Shown here piece by piece: positions 9,202 to 16,510 of a DNA stretch of 64,000 nt. The position numbers were made by a program, and so were the translations under genes. The stretch spans positions 62,001-126,000 of the forward strand of contig NZ_QKSM01000005.1 of assembly GCF_003234185.1 (NCBI RefSeq). Reading direction: 5' to 3'. Source of the DNA: Curtobacterium sp. MCSS17_008. GTDB lineage: Bacteria; Actinomycetota; Actinomycetes; Actinomycetales; Microbacteriaceae. A model generated the notes under the pieces. It was not told where the DNA came from, did not search any database, and saw nothing but the letters and a program-made list of their open reading frames with translations. Position 1 is the stretch's first letter. Each line of letters starts with the position of its first letter.

Positions 9202-10011
9202 GTGCGCGACGACCTGCTCCCCGTGCTCGCCTGCCCCGTCTGCGCCGAGCCCCTCGCCCGCGTCGACGGCGGACCGGTCGGCTGCGCCTCCGGACACCGG
9301 TTCGACGAGGCGAAGCAGGGCCACCTGACGCTGCTGCCCGCGAAGCGTCGGGCCCTCACCGCGGACACCCCGGACATGGTCGACGCCCGGATCCGGTTCT
9401 TCGGCCGCGGACACTACGCGCCGGTCGAACGGGCGCTCGCCGAGGTGGTCGCCGGCGCGACCGCACCAGGCGTCGTGCTCGACGTCGGGTCCGGCCCCGG
9501 CACCTACCTGGCGCACGTGCTCGAGGCGGCCGACGACCGCACTGGGGTCGCACTGGACCTGTCGCCCGTCGCGATCCGACGGGCGGCACGCGTGCACGCG
9601 CGGGCGGGAGCGGTCGTCGGGGACGTGACCGAGCGCCTCCCGGTCGTCGGTGATGCGGTTGCGGTCGTGCTCGACGTCTTCGCCCCGCGCAACCGGCGGG
9701 AGTACGCGCGGGTGCTGCACCCGGGCGGGATGCTCGTCGTCGTGACGCCGCGGACCGGCCACCTGGCGGAGCTCGCGGAGGCGACGATCGCGGTGGACCC
9801 GGAGAAGGAGCGACGGCTGCGGGAGTCGCTCGAGCCGACGTTCGTGCAGCGGCGGTCCGACGACCTGACCTGGACGATGGACCTGTCGGCGGAGGACGTG
9901 CACGACGTGGTGCACATGGGGCCGAGCCACCACCACGTCGATCCGGACCGGACGTTCGCGCCCGCTTCGGTGACCGCTGCCGTGACCGTCAGCACGTGGA
10001 CGGTGGCCTGA
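9202..10011 (+). CDS. RlmA-type 23S rRNA guanine-N1 methyltransferase-like protein
   Basis: A 269-residue SAM-dependent methyltransferase with an N-terminal zinc ribbon: CPVC near residue 12, then CASGHRFD, a C-X2-C...C-X3-H arrangement characteristic of the RlmA family (RlmA-I, and RlmA-II/TlrB which modifies G748 of 23S rRNA). It is followed by KQGHLTLLP, DTPDMVDAR and FGRGHYAPV, all RlmA-like, and the SAM motif VLDVGSGPGTYL. Loss of such methylation affects macrolide binding in other bacteria; whether this protein gives tylosin-type resistance is not readable. The GTG start is set by the hexamer at 9190. Confidence 0.8.
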   Translation: MRDDLLPVLACPVCAEPLARVDGGPVGCASGHRFDEAKQGHLTLLPAKRRALTADTPDMVDARIRFFGRGHYAPVERALAEVVAGATAPGVVLDVGSGPGTYLAHVLEAADDRTGVALDLSPVAIRRAARVHARAGAVVGDVTERLPVVGDAVAVVLDVFAPRNRREYARVLHPGGMLVVVTPRTGHLAELAEATIAVDPEKERRLRESLEPTFVQRRSDDLTWTMDLSAEDVHDVVHMGPSHHHVDPDRTFAPASVTAAVTVSTWTVA

Positions 10012-10090
10012 CGTCCGTCGCCTCTCGGGCTGCCGTCCGGCGCGCGATCGGTGCGCCGTCCAGCGGTCGGGCCGCCGTCCACCGCGAGAT

Positions 10091-10147
10091 CGGTGGTGCA
10101 GAAGACGTCGAGTACGCGGACGCGACCCGACGTCTTCTGCTCCACCG
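10091..10147. terminator. Bidirectional 20-bp stem-loop between convergent genes
   Basis: Arms 10091-10110 and 10128-10147 pair over 20 bp with one mismatch; loop 17 bases. The right arm (CGACGTCTTCTGCTCCACCG) resembles part of the inverted repeat at 22511-22569. It lies between the methyltransferase and the convergent VOC gene. Confidence 0.6.
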
Positions 10148-10154
10148 ACGTGCC

Positions 10155-10193
10155 ACACGACACGACACGACGCGACGCGACGCGACGCGACGG
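10155..10193. repeat. Pentanucleotide ACRCG tandem repeat
   Basis: Three ACACG units are followed by four ACGCG units and a partial ACGG, an uninterrupted 5-base array in the gap between two convergent genes. No coding frame uses it. Confidence 0.75.
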
Positions 10194-10215
10194 TCACGTG
10201 GCACGGTGCTCGGGC

Positions 10216-10635
10216 TCAGCCCTCGGCCGGCGCCACGTCGAGCTGCCACACGACGCCGAACCGGTCGCGGAGCTGCCCGGCGAGCGGTGCCCACGGCGAC
10301 GGCGCGAGCGGCTGCCGGACCTCCGCCCCCTCGGACAGGGCTGCCCAGTACCGCTCGACCTCGGCCGCGTCGTCTCCGTGGACGAACACGTAGAACGCGT
10401 TGGCGCCCTGGTCGTACGGCTGGTCGGGCCAGACGTCGAACGCCATGATCCGGAAGCCGGCGTCGGTGGTCACCTGCCCGAAGACGATGCGATCCGCCCA
10501 GTCCGGGTCCTGCGAGGCGCCCATCTGTCCGTAGGTCGCCGCCGTGACGGTGCCGCCGAAGGCAGCGGCGTAGAAGTCGAGGGCCTCGCGGGCCTGGCCG
10601 TCGAAGTTGATGTGGGTCGTGGTCTCGATGCTCAT
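10216..10635 (-). CDS. VOC-family (PhnB/glyoxalase-like) protein
   Basis: A 139-residue vicinal-oxygen-chelate protein of the PhnB/DUF899-like group: N-terminal HINFDGQAREALDFYAAAFGG, then TYGQMG, FRIMAFDV, and near the end APLAGQLRDRFGVVWQLD, the two paired beta-alpha-beta-beta-beta modules of the fold. PhnB-like members are often annotated as 3-demethylubiquinone methyltransferase-like but lack a proven reaction. Its start (ATG 10635) is divergent from a WYL-domain regulator, a pairing often seen in actinobacteria, so control by that regulator is likely. A possible minus-strand -10 AATGCT lies at 10651-10656. Confidence 0.8.
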   Translation of the reverse strand: MSIETTTHINFDGQAREALDFYAAAFGGTVTAATYGQMGASQDPDWADRIVFGQVTTDAGFRIMAFDVWPDQPYDQGANAFYVFVHGDDAAEVERYWAALSEGAEVRQPLAPSPWAPLAGQLRDRFGVVWQLDVAPAEG

Positions 10636-10697
10636 GGGCACAGCGTCTCGAGCATTGCGGTCAGATCGTGACCGGTTCTCCGACGAAGATGGATCCC

Positions 10698-11651
10698 ATG
10701 GCCGGACCGTCGTCGCGCATGCTCGCCCTGCTCTCGCTGCTGCAGGTGCACCGCGAGTGGACGGGCGACGAGCTCGCGGAGCGCCTGACGATGAGCCCGC
10801 GGACGCTCCGTCGCGACGTCGACCGGCTCCGCGAGCTCGGCTACCGGATCGACTCCGTGCGGGGTCCGGCCGGCGGCTACCGACTGGCAGCGGGATCCGA
10901 CCTGCCCCCGCTGCTGTTCGACGACGACCAGGCGGTGGCGATCGCCCTGGCGCTCGCCGTGGCCCCGGCGTCCGGTGCCGACATCGCCGAGTCCGCGGTG
11001 CGTGCCCTCGCGACGGTCCGACAGGTGATGCCCGAGCGGCTGCGGCACCGGGTCGACCTGGTGGGTGCCGTGGTCGGGCCGACGGGGCCGCGGGTCGACC
11101 CGGACGTGCTCGTCGCCGTCAGCGAGGCCGTGCACCGCCACGAGTTCCTGCGCTTTGCGTACGGGGAGCAGGACAGCCCGCACCGGGTCGAGCCGCACGC
11201 GGTCGTCGCCCGGCACGGCCGGTGGTACCTGCTCGCGTGGGACCCCGAGCACGACGAGTGGCGCACCTACCGCGTCGACCGGATGACGCCGCGGATGCCG
11301 ACGCGGCTCGCCTTCGCCCCGCGTGCCGTGCCTGGGGGAGACGCGGCGGCCTTCGTCTCGGCGCGCTTCAAGGGGGCCGAGCGCGAGGACGTGTGGCCGT
11401 GCCGGGGCAGCGTCCTGCTGGCGGTGCGGGACGCCGCGCGGGTGGCGCCGTACCTGGCCGAGGACGCCGTGCTCGAGCCACTCGATGACGATGACGACCG
11501 CCGACGGCTGACGCTCGGGTCGTGGTCGTGGGACGGCCTCGCCGGCGTGGTCGCCGCACTGACGGTGCCGTTCGTCGTCGAGGGACCGGACGAGCTCCGT
11601 GCGGCGGTGCGGCGTTCGGCGGACCGGCTGGAGCGTGCCGCGGTGCGTTAG
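10698..11651 (+). CDS. YafY-type HTH regulator with WYL domain
   Basis: A 317-residue transcriptional regulator: winged HTH at about residues 5-60 ([24 protein letters not shown], with [13 protein letters not shown] as recognition region), then the wing [16 protein letters not shown], a middle segment, and a WYL sensor domain with [16 protein letters not shown] and [11 protein letters not shown] proteins bind small ligands or nucleic acid and act as activators or repressors. I chose ATG 10698 because YafY proteins start just before the R-x-L-A-L-L segment; ATG 10689 is an alternative. Its divergent partner is the VOC gene. Confidence 0.85.
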   Translation: MAGPSSRMLALLSLLQVHREWTGDELAERLTMSPRTLRRDVDRLRELGYRIDSVRGPAGGYRLAAGSDLPPLLFDDDQAVAIALALAVAPASGADIAESAVRALATVRQVMPERLRHRVDLVGAVVGPTGPRVDPDVLVAVSEAVHRHEFLRFAYGEQDSPHRVEPHAVVARHGRWYLLAWDPEHDEWRTYRVDRMTPRMPTRLAFAPRAVPGGDAAAFVSARFKGAEREDVWPCRGSVLLAVRDAARVAPYLAEDAVLEPLDDDDDRRRLTLGSWSWDGLAGVVAALTVPFVVEGPDELRAAVRRSADRLERAAVR

Positions 11652-11666
11652 GGCGGTGCACGCGTT

Positions 11667-11696
11667 CGTCAGGAGGGCGTCAGGATTCCGTGAGGA
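11667..11696 (+). promoter_or_regulatory. Three 11-bp direct repeats upstream of kdp (candidate KdpE site)
   Basis: CGTCAGGA at 11667-11674 and 11678-11685 and CGTGAGGA at 11689-11696 recur every 11 bases. One-turn-spaced direct repeats are what OmpR/PhoB-family regulators such as KdpE bind. The position, about 100 bases before the first kdp-linked start, suits an activator site. Confidence 0.5.
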
Positions 11697-11710
11697 CCGG
11701 CCTGGAGGCA

Positions 11711-11753
11711 CGGAACCGGAACCAGCATCGGTTCCGCACCACACGTGGTGCGG
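11711..11753 (+). promoter_or_regulatory. Two inverted repeats in the kdp leader
   Basis: CGGAACC (11711-11717) faces GGTTCCG (11730-11736); CCGCACCA (11734-11741) and TGGTGCGG (11746-11753) form an 8-bp stem with a CACG loop. The two structures share three bases and so are mutually exclusive at their junction. Role unknown; they could be a second operator or an RNA switch in the leader. Confidence 0.4.
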
Positions 11754-11799
11754 TCCGCGCCGCCCGGCGTCGGCCCCGCAGCAATCCCTGGAGTCCTTC

Positions 11800-11883
11800 G
11801 TGTTCGACGTCTTCGTCGTCGCCGGTGTCCTCGCCGTGTTCGGCGTGGTGGCACTCATCGCCAAGGGGGTGGAGCGACTGTGA
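11800..11883 (+). CDS. 27-residue membrane peptide upstream of kdpF
   Basis: A GTG start preceded by GGAG at 6-base spacing encodes 27 residues: [20 protein letters not shown] is one membrane helix, ending KGVERL. The stop codon overlaps the start of kdpF (GTGA-type overlap at 11880-11883), so it is translationally coupled to the kdp operon. It is not KdpF, which follows. Being so short it would usually escape annotation. It may be a conserved extra small subunit of the Kdp complex; that is inference. Confidence 0.6.
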   Translation: MFDVFVVAGVLAVFGVVALIAKGVERL

Positions 11884-11969
11884 TCGTCGTCACCATCGCC
11901 GCCGCCGTCCTCGGCATCGCCGCGGTCGTCTACCTCGTGTGGGCGCTCGTGCACCCGGAGCGGTTCTGA
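11880..11969 (+). CDS. kdpF: KdpF, small subunit of potassium-transporting ATPase
   Basis: Twenty-nine residues with one membrane helix ([21 protein letters not shown]) and the typical VHPERF end of KdpF, which stabilises the KdpABC complex. Its stop codon overlaps the kdpA start by one base (TGATG). Confidence 0.88.
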   Translation: MIVVTIAAAVLGIAAVVYLVWALVHPERF

Positions 11970-13654
11970 TGAGCGCTGGTGACACCTGGGCCGGCATCGC
12001 CCAGGTCGCCACGCTCGTCCTGCTCCTCGTCGTCGCGCACCGCCCGCTCGGCGACTGGATGGCGCGCGTCTACACGCCGACGAAGCACGCCCGTGTCGAG
12101 CGTGTCGTCTACCGGGTGATCGGCGTCGACCCGGACGCCGAGCAGTCCTGGCCCGCGTACCTGCGCGGCGTGCTGCTCTTCAGCGCCGTCGGGCTCCTGC
12201 TCGTCTACCTGCTGCAGCGGATCCAGGTCGTGCTGCCGGGTGACCTCGGCCTGCCGAACGTCGGACCGGCCCTCGCCTTCAACACCGCGGCGTCGTTCGT
12301 CGCGAACACGAACTGGCAGTCCTACTCGCCCGAGGCCACCGTCGGCTACACGGTGCAGATGGCGGGTCTGGCGGTCCAGAACTTCCTGTCCGCCGCGGTC
12401 GGTCTCGCGGTCGCCGTCGCCCTGGTGCGCGGCTTCGCACGCCGGAGGTCCGGCACGCTCGGCAACGTCTGGGTCGACGTCGTCCGCGGCACCGGTCGTC
12501 TGCTGCTGCCCGGGGCGTTCGTCTTCGCGGTCGTCCTGGTCGCCGGCGGCGTCGTGCAGTCCTGGGGGACCGGCACCGACGTCACGACGCTGGTCGGGGG
12601 GACGCAGCACGTCCCCGACGGGTTCGTCGCGTCGCAGGAGGCCATCAAGGAGCTCGGCACGAACGGTGGCGGCTACTTCAACGCGAACTCGGCCCACCCG
12701 TTCGAGAACCCGCAGGCGTGGACGAACCTCGTCGAGATGTTCCTGCTCCTCGTTATCCCGTTCTCGCTGCCCCGCACGTTCGGCCGTCTCGTCGGGGACA
12801 CCCGCCAGGGGTACGCGATCCTCGCCGTGATGGGCACGATCTTCCTGGTGTCCCTCTCGGTCATGTCGATCGCGGAGACCGCGGGCGGCGGCAGCGCCAC
12901 CCAGGCGGCCGGTGCGGCGACGGAGGGCAAGGAGGCGCGCTTCGGCATCCTCGGATCGACGCTCTTCGCGACCGCCACGACCTCGACGTCCACCGGCGCG
13001 GTGAACGCCATGCACGACAGCTTCACCCCCGTCGGCGGCATGATGGCGCTCGTCAACATGATGCTCGGCGAGGTCACACCGGGCGGTGTCGGCTCCGGCC
13101 TGTACGGCATGCTCGTGCTGGCGGTCATCACGGTGTTCATCGGCGGCCTGCTCGTCGGGCGCACGCCGGAGTACCTCGGCAAGAAGATCCGTGCCCGCGA
13201 GATGACCTTCGCCGCGCTGTACATCCTCGTCACGCCGACCCTGGTGCTGCTCGGTACCGGACTGTCCCTGGTGATCCCGGGCGTCCGGGAGCAGGTCCTC
13301 GGCACGAGCATCTTCAACCCGGGCAACCACGGCCTGTCCGAACTGCTCTACGCCTTCACCTCGGGTGCGAACAACAACGGTTCGGCGTTCGCCGGTCTCA
13401 CCGCGAACACCACGTGGATGAACTCGGCGCTCGGCGTCGTGATGCTGCTCGGCCGGTTCATCCCGATCGCCCTCGTCCTGGCGCTCGCCGGGTCGCTCGC
13501 GGCGCAGGACAAGGTGCCCGCGACCGTCGGCACCCTGCCCACGAACCGGCCGCTGTTCGTCGGCCTGCTCGGAGCCGTCGCCGTGATCGTCACCGCCCTC
13601 ACCTACTTCCCGGTCCTCGCCCTCGGTCCGCTGGCCGAGGCCCTCTCCCGATGA
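11969..13654 (+). CDS. kdpA: KdpA, potassium-binding channel subunit
   Basis: A 561-residue polytopic membrane protein, the potassium-translocating subunit of the P-type ATPase KdpFABC. The four degenerate selectivity-filter loops characteristic of the SKT fold are seen: around [43 protein letters not shown], and [11 protein letters not shown]. The C-terminus ([15 protein letters not shown]) matches the family. The start ATG overlaps the kdpF stop and the stop overlaps the kdpB start (ATGA), consistent with one tightly coupled operon. Expression is expected under potassium limitation through KdpDE encoded downstream. Confidence 0.97.
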   Translation: MSAGDTWAGIAQVATLVLLLVVAHRPLGDWMARVYTPTKHARVERVVYRVIGVDPDAEQSWPAYLRGVLLFSAVGLLLVYLLQRIQVVLPGDLGLPNVGPALAFNTAASFVANTNWQSYSPEATVGYTVQMAGLAVQNFLSAAVGLAVAVALVRGFARRRSGTLGNVWVDVVRGTGRLLLPGAFVFAVVLVAGGVVQSWGTGTDVTTLVGGTQHVPDGFVASQEAIKELGTNGGGYFNANSAHPFENPQAWTNLVEMFLLLVIPFSLPRTFGRLVGDTRQGYAILAVMGTIFLVSLSVMSIAETAGGGSATQAAGAATEGKEARFGILGSTLFATATTSTSTGAVNAMHDSFTPVGGMMALVNMMLGEVTPGGVGSGLYGMLVLAVITVFIGGLLVGRTPEYLGKKIRAREMTFAALYILVTPTLVLLGTGLSLVIPGVREQVLGTSIFNPGNHGLSELLYAFTSGANNNGSAFAGLTANTTWMNSALGVVMLLGRFIPIALVLALAGSLAAQDKVPATVGTLPTNRPLFVGLLGAVAVIVTALTYFPVLALGPLAEALSR

Positions 13655-15780
13655 AAGCCGAACCCATGTCCAGCCCGACCCCCTCGTCCACCGCAGCCGG
13701 TGCGGCGGAGGCGACCAGCGCCTCCCGGCCGGTCACCCGCTCGTCCGCCTTCGGGCCCCGTCAACTGGCGGCGGGCCTCCCGGGCGCACTCCGCAAGCTC
13801 GATCCGCGGCTCATGTGGCGGAACCCCGTCATGTTCATCGTCGAGGTGGGCGCCGCGCTCACCACGGTGACCGCCTTCGTCGAGCCGTCGGTCTTCACCG
13901 CCGCCATCGCGGTCTGGCTCTGGCTCACGGTGGTCTTCGCCAACCTGGCCGAAGCCGTCGCCGAGGGCCGTGGCAAGGCGCAGGCCGACACCCTCCGGAA
14001 GACGCGGTCGACCACCAGCGCCCGCCGGGTGCTCCGGTGGGACGCGGCCGACCCCGCAGCCCTGACCAACGACACCGAGGAGATCGCCTCGGTCGACCTG
14101 GCGAAGGGGGACGTCGTGGTCGTCGTCGCCGGCGAGGTGATCCCCGGCGACGGCGACGTGGTCGAGGGCATCGCGAGCGTCGACGAGTCCGCCGTCACCG
14201 GCGAGTCCGCACCCGTCATCCGGGAGTCCGGCGGCGACCGCAGCGCCGTCACGGGCGGGACCCGGGTGCTGTCCGACCGGATCGTGGTACGCATCACCTC
14301 GACCCCGGGCGAGACGTTCATCGACCGGATGATCCGCCTGGTCGAGGGGGCCGCGCGCCAGAAGACGCCGAACGAGATCGCGCTGAACATCCTGCTCGCG
14401 TCGCTGTCGATCGTGTTCGTGATCGTCTGCCTGACGATGCAGCCCATCGCCGGGCTCGTCGGCGCGACGGTCAGCGTGCCGGTGCTCATCGCACTGCTCG
14501 TCTGCCTCATCCCGACCACCATCGGCGCGCTGCTCTCGGCGATCGGCATCGCCGGCATGGACCGGCTCGTGCAGCACAACGTGCTCGCGATGTCCGGACG
14601 TGCGGTCGAGGCGGCGGGTGACATCACGACGCTGCTCCTCGACAAGACGGGCACCATCACGTACGGCAACCGGCGGGCGTCCCGCGTGGTGCCCGTGCCC
14701 GGCGTGACCGAGTCGGAGCTCATGGCGGCGGCCGCGCTCTCGAGCGCCGCCGACGGCACGCCGGAGGGGCGTTCCATCGTGGAGCTGGCGGTGGCCGCGG
14801 GGGTCACCACCGGACTGCCGACCGGCGCCGTCGAGGTGCCGTTCACCGCACAGACCCGCATGTCGGGCGTCGACCTCGTCGACGGTTCCTCGGTCCGCAA
14901 GGGCGCCGCCGCCGCGGTCCTCGCCTGGGCGGGTGCCGCGGAGGTCGGGACCGTCTCCGCGATCGACGCCACGGTCGCGGAGATCTCCGACCAGGGCGGG
15001 ACACCGCTCGTCGTCGGACGTCGCGACGCCGGCGGGGTCGTCACCCTGCTCGGGGTCGTGCACCTCAAGGACGTCGTGAAGGACGGCATGGCCGCCCGGT
15101 TCGCCGAACTGCGGAGCATGGGCATCCGCACGGTGATGATCACCGGTGACAACCCGCGCACCGCCGCCGCGATCGCCGCCGAGGCCGGGGTCGACGACTT
15201 CCTGGCCGAGGCGACGCCGGAGGACAAGCTCGCCCTCATCAAGCGGGAGCAGGAGGGCGGGAACCTCGTCGCGATGACCGGTGACGGCACGAACGACGCC
15301 CCCGCGCTCGCGCAGGCCGACGTCGGCGTCGCGATGAACACCGGGACGACCGCGGCGAAGGAGGCCGGCAACATGGTCGACCTCGACTCCGACCCGACGA
15401 AGCTCATCGACGTCGTCCGGATCGGCAAGCAGCTGCTCATCACCCGCGGCGCGCTGACGACCTTCTCGATCGCCAACGACATCGCCAAGTACTTCGCGAT
15501 CATCCCCGCGATGTTCCAGGCGGCGTTCCCGGGCCTCGGGGCACTCAACGTGATGGGTCTGCACAGCCCGTCGTCGGCGATCCTGTCGGCCGTCGTGTTC
15601 AACGCCCTCGTCATCGTGGCGCTCATCCCGCTCTCCCTGCGGGGCGTGCGCTACCGGGCGGCCTCGGCGTCGTCCGTCCTCGGCCGCAACCTCCTGGTCT
15701 ACGGACTCGGCGGCGTGGTCGTCCCCTTCATCGGCATCAAGTTGATCGACCTCGTGGTCGGTCTCATCCCGGGGTTCTAG
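13651..15780 (+). CDS. kdpB: KdpB, P-type ATPase catalytic subunit
   Basis: A 709-residue class IA P-type ATPase that hydrolyses ATP to drive potassium uptake by KdpA. Hallmarks are [11 protein letters not shown] (actuator TGES), the phosphorylated aspartate in DKTGTITYG (D331), and [12 protein letters not shown] in the hinge region; membrane helices flank them, the last near the C-terminus ([21 protein letters not shown]). Length fits the family (about 680-710). An in-frame ATG at 13666 is an alternative start, but 13651 overlaps the kdpA stop in the usual coupled form. Confidence 0.97.
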   Translation: MKAEPMSSPTPSSTAAGAAEATSASRPVTRSSAFGPRQLAAGLPGALRKLDPRLMWRNPVMFIVEVGAALTTVTAFVEPSVFTAAIAVWLWLTVVFANLAEAVAEGRGKAQADTLRKTRSTTSARRVLRWDAADPAALTNDTEEIASVDLAKGDVVVVVAGEVIPGDGDVVEGIASVDESAVTGESAPVIRESGGDRSAVTGGTRVLSDRIVVRITSTPGETFIDRMIRLVEGAARQKTPNEIALNILLASLSIVFVIVCLTMQPIAGLVGATVSVPVLIALLVCLIPTTIGALLSAIGIAGMDRLVQHNVLAMSGRAVEAAGDITTLLLDKTGTITYGNRRASRVVPVPGVTESELMAAAALSSAADGTPEGRSIVELAVAAGVTTGLPTGAVEVPFTAQTRMSGVDLVDGSSVRKGAAAAVLAWAGAAEVGTVSAIDATVAEISDQGGTPLVVGRRDAGGVVTLLGVVHLKDVVKDGMAARFAELRSMGIRTVMITGDNPRTAAAIAAEAGVDDFLAEATPEDKLALIKREQEGGNLVAMTGDGTNDAPALAQADVGVAMNTGTTAAKEAGNMVDLDSDPTKLIDVVRIGKQLLITRGALTTFSIANDIAKYFAIIPAMFQAAFPGLGALNVMGLHSPSSAILSAVVFNALVIVALIPLSLRGVRYRAASASSVLGRNLLVYGLGGVVVPFIGIKLIDLVVGLIPGF

Positions 15781-15783
15781 ACC

Positions 15784-16389
15784 ATGGCTTCCTCCTCTCG
15801 CTCCTTCCTCCGCTCCACCGGTGTGGCCGTGCGCCTCACCCTCCTGTCGACCGTCGTCCTCGGCGTCGCCTACCCGCTCGCGGTGTGGGGCGTCGGCCAG
15901 GCCGCGTTCCACGACCAGGCGAACGGCTCGATGGTCACCGACTCGTCCGGCAACGCGGTCGGCTCGTCCCTGATCGGGCAGTCCTTCGCCGCTGACGACG
16001 CCGATCGATGGTTCCAGTCGCGGCCGAGCGCCGCGGGCGAGGACGGCTACGACGCGAACGCCTCGTCCGGCTCGAACCTCGGCCCGAACAACCCCGACCT
16101 GCTGCAGAGCATCGAGGAGCGCCGCGAGGCCGTGGCGAAGGCCGACGGGGTGCCCGCGTCGGACGTCCCCGCCGACGCGGTCACCGCCTCGGGCTCGGGC
16201 CTCGACCCGCACATCAGCCCGGAGTACGCGCTGCAGCAGGTGTCCCGGGTGGCCGACGCCCGGGGCATGTCGGAGTCGACGGTACGGGCGCTCGTCGAGC
16301 AGCACACCGAGTCGCGGCAGCTCGGGTTCCTCGGCGAGCCGGTCGTCAACGTGCTCGAGCTGAACCTGGCGCTGGCGAAGGCGCGCTGA
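15784..16389 (+). CDS. kdpC: KdpC, periplasmic-type accessory subunit
   Basis: A 201-residue subunit with one N-terminal membrane helix (LLSTVVLGVAYPLAVWGVGQ) and an outside domain. Family segments GSSLIGQSF, FQSRPSAAGEDGYD-like, ASGSGLDPHISPEYALQQ and NVLELNLAL are present. KdpC is needed for assembly and ATP affinity of the complex. It begins 3 bases after kdpB and is followed by a large inverted repeat before kdpD. Confidence 0.96.
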   Translation: MASSSRSFLRSTGVAVRLTLLSTVVLGVAYPLAVWGVGQAAFHDQANGSMVTDSSGNAVGSSLIGQSFAADDADRWFQSRPSAAGEDGYDANASSGSNLGPNNPDLLQSIEERREAVAKADGVPASDVPADAVTASGSGLDPHISPEYALQQVSRVADARGMSESTVRALVEQHTESRQLGFLGEPVVNVLELNLALAKAR

Positions 16390-16406
16390 CGCCGGCCCGG
16401 CCCGCG

Positions 16407-16474
16407 GATCGCGCCCCCGAACGGACGTCGCGCCCAGTCACACCGGGGCGCGACGTCCGATCCAGGGCGCGATC
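16407..16474. repeat. Nested inverted repeats between kdpC and kdpD
   Basis: An inner perfect 13-bp stem (GGACGTCGCGCCC, 16423-16435, with 16446-16458; 10-base loop) sits inside an outer 10-bp stem (GATCGCGCCC, 16407-16416, with 16465-16474). Could be a partial terminator that lowers kdpDE relative to kdpABC, or a dispersed palindrome; no T-tract. Confidence 0.6.
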
Positions 16475-16510
16475 GACCACCACCAACCCGAACAGCGAGA
16501 GGATGAGCAC

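Noticed and set aside
11711-11753. Possible c-di-AMP (ydaO-type) riboswitch before kdp
   Set aside because: The leader is too short and lacks the conserved multi-helix core; only two small inverted repeats are present.
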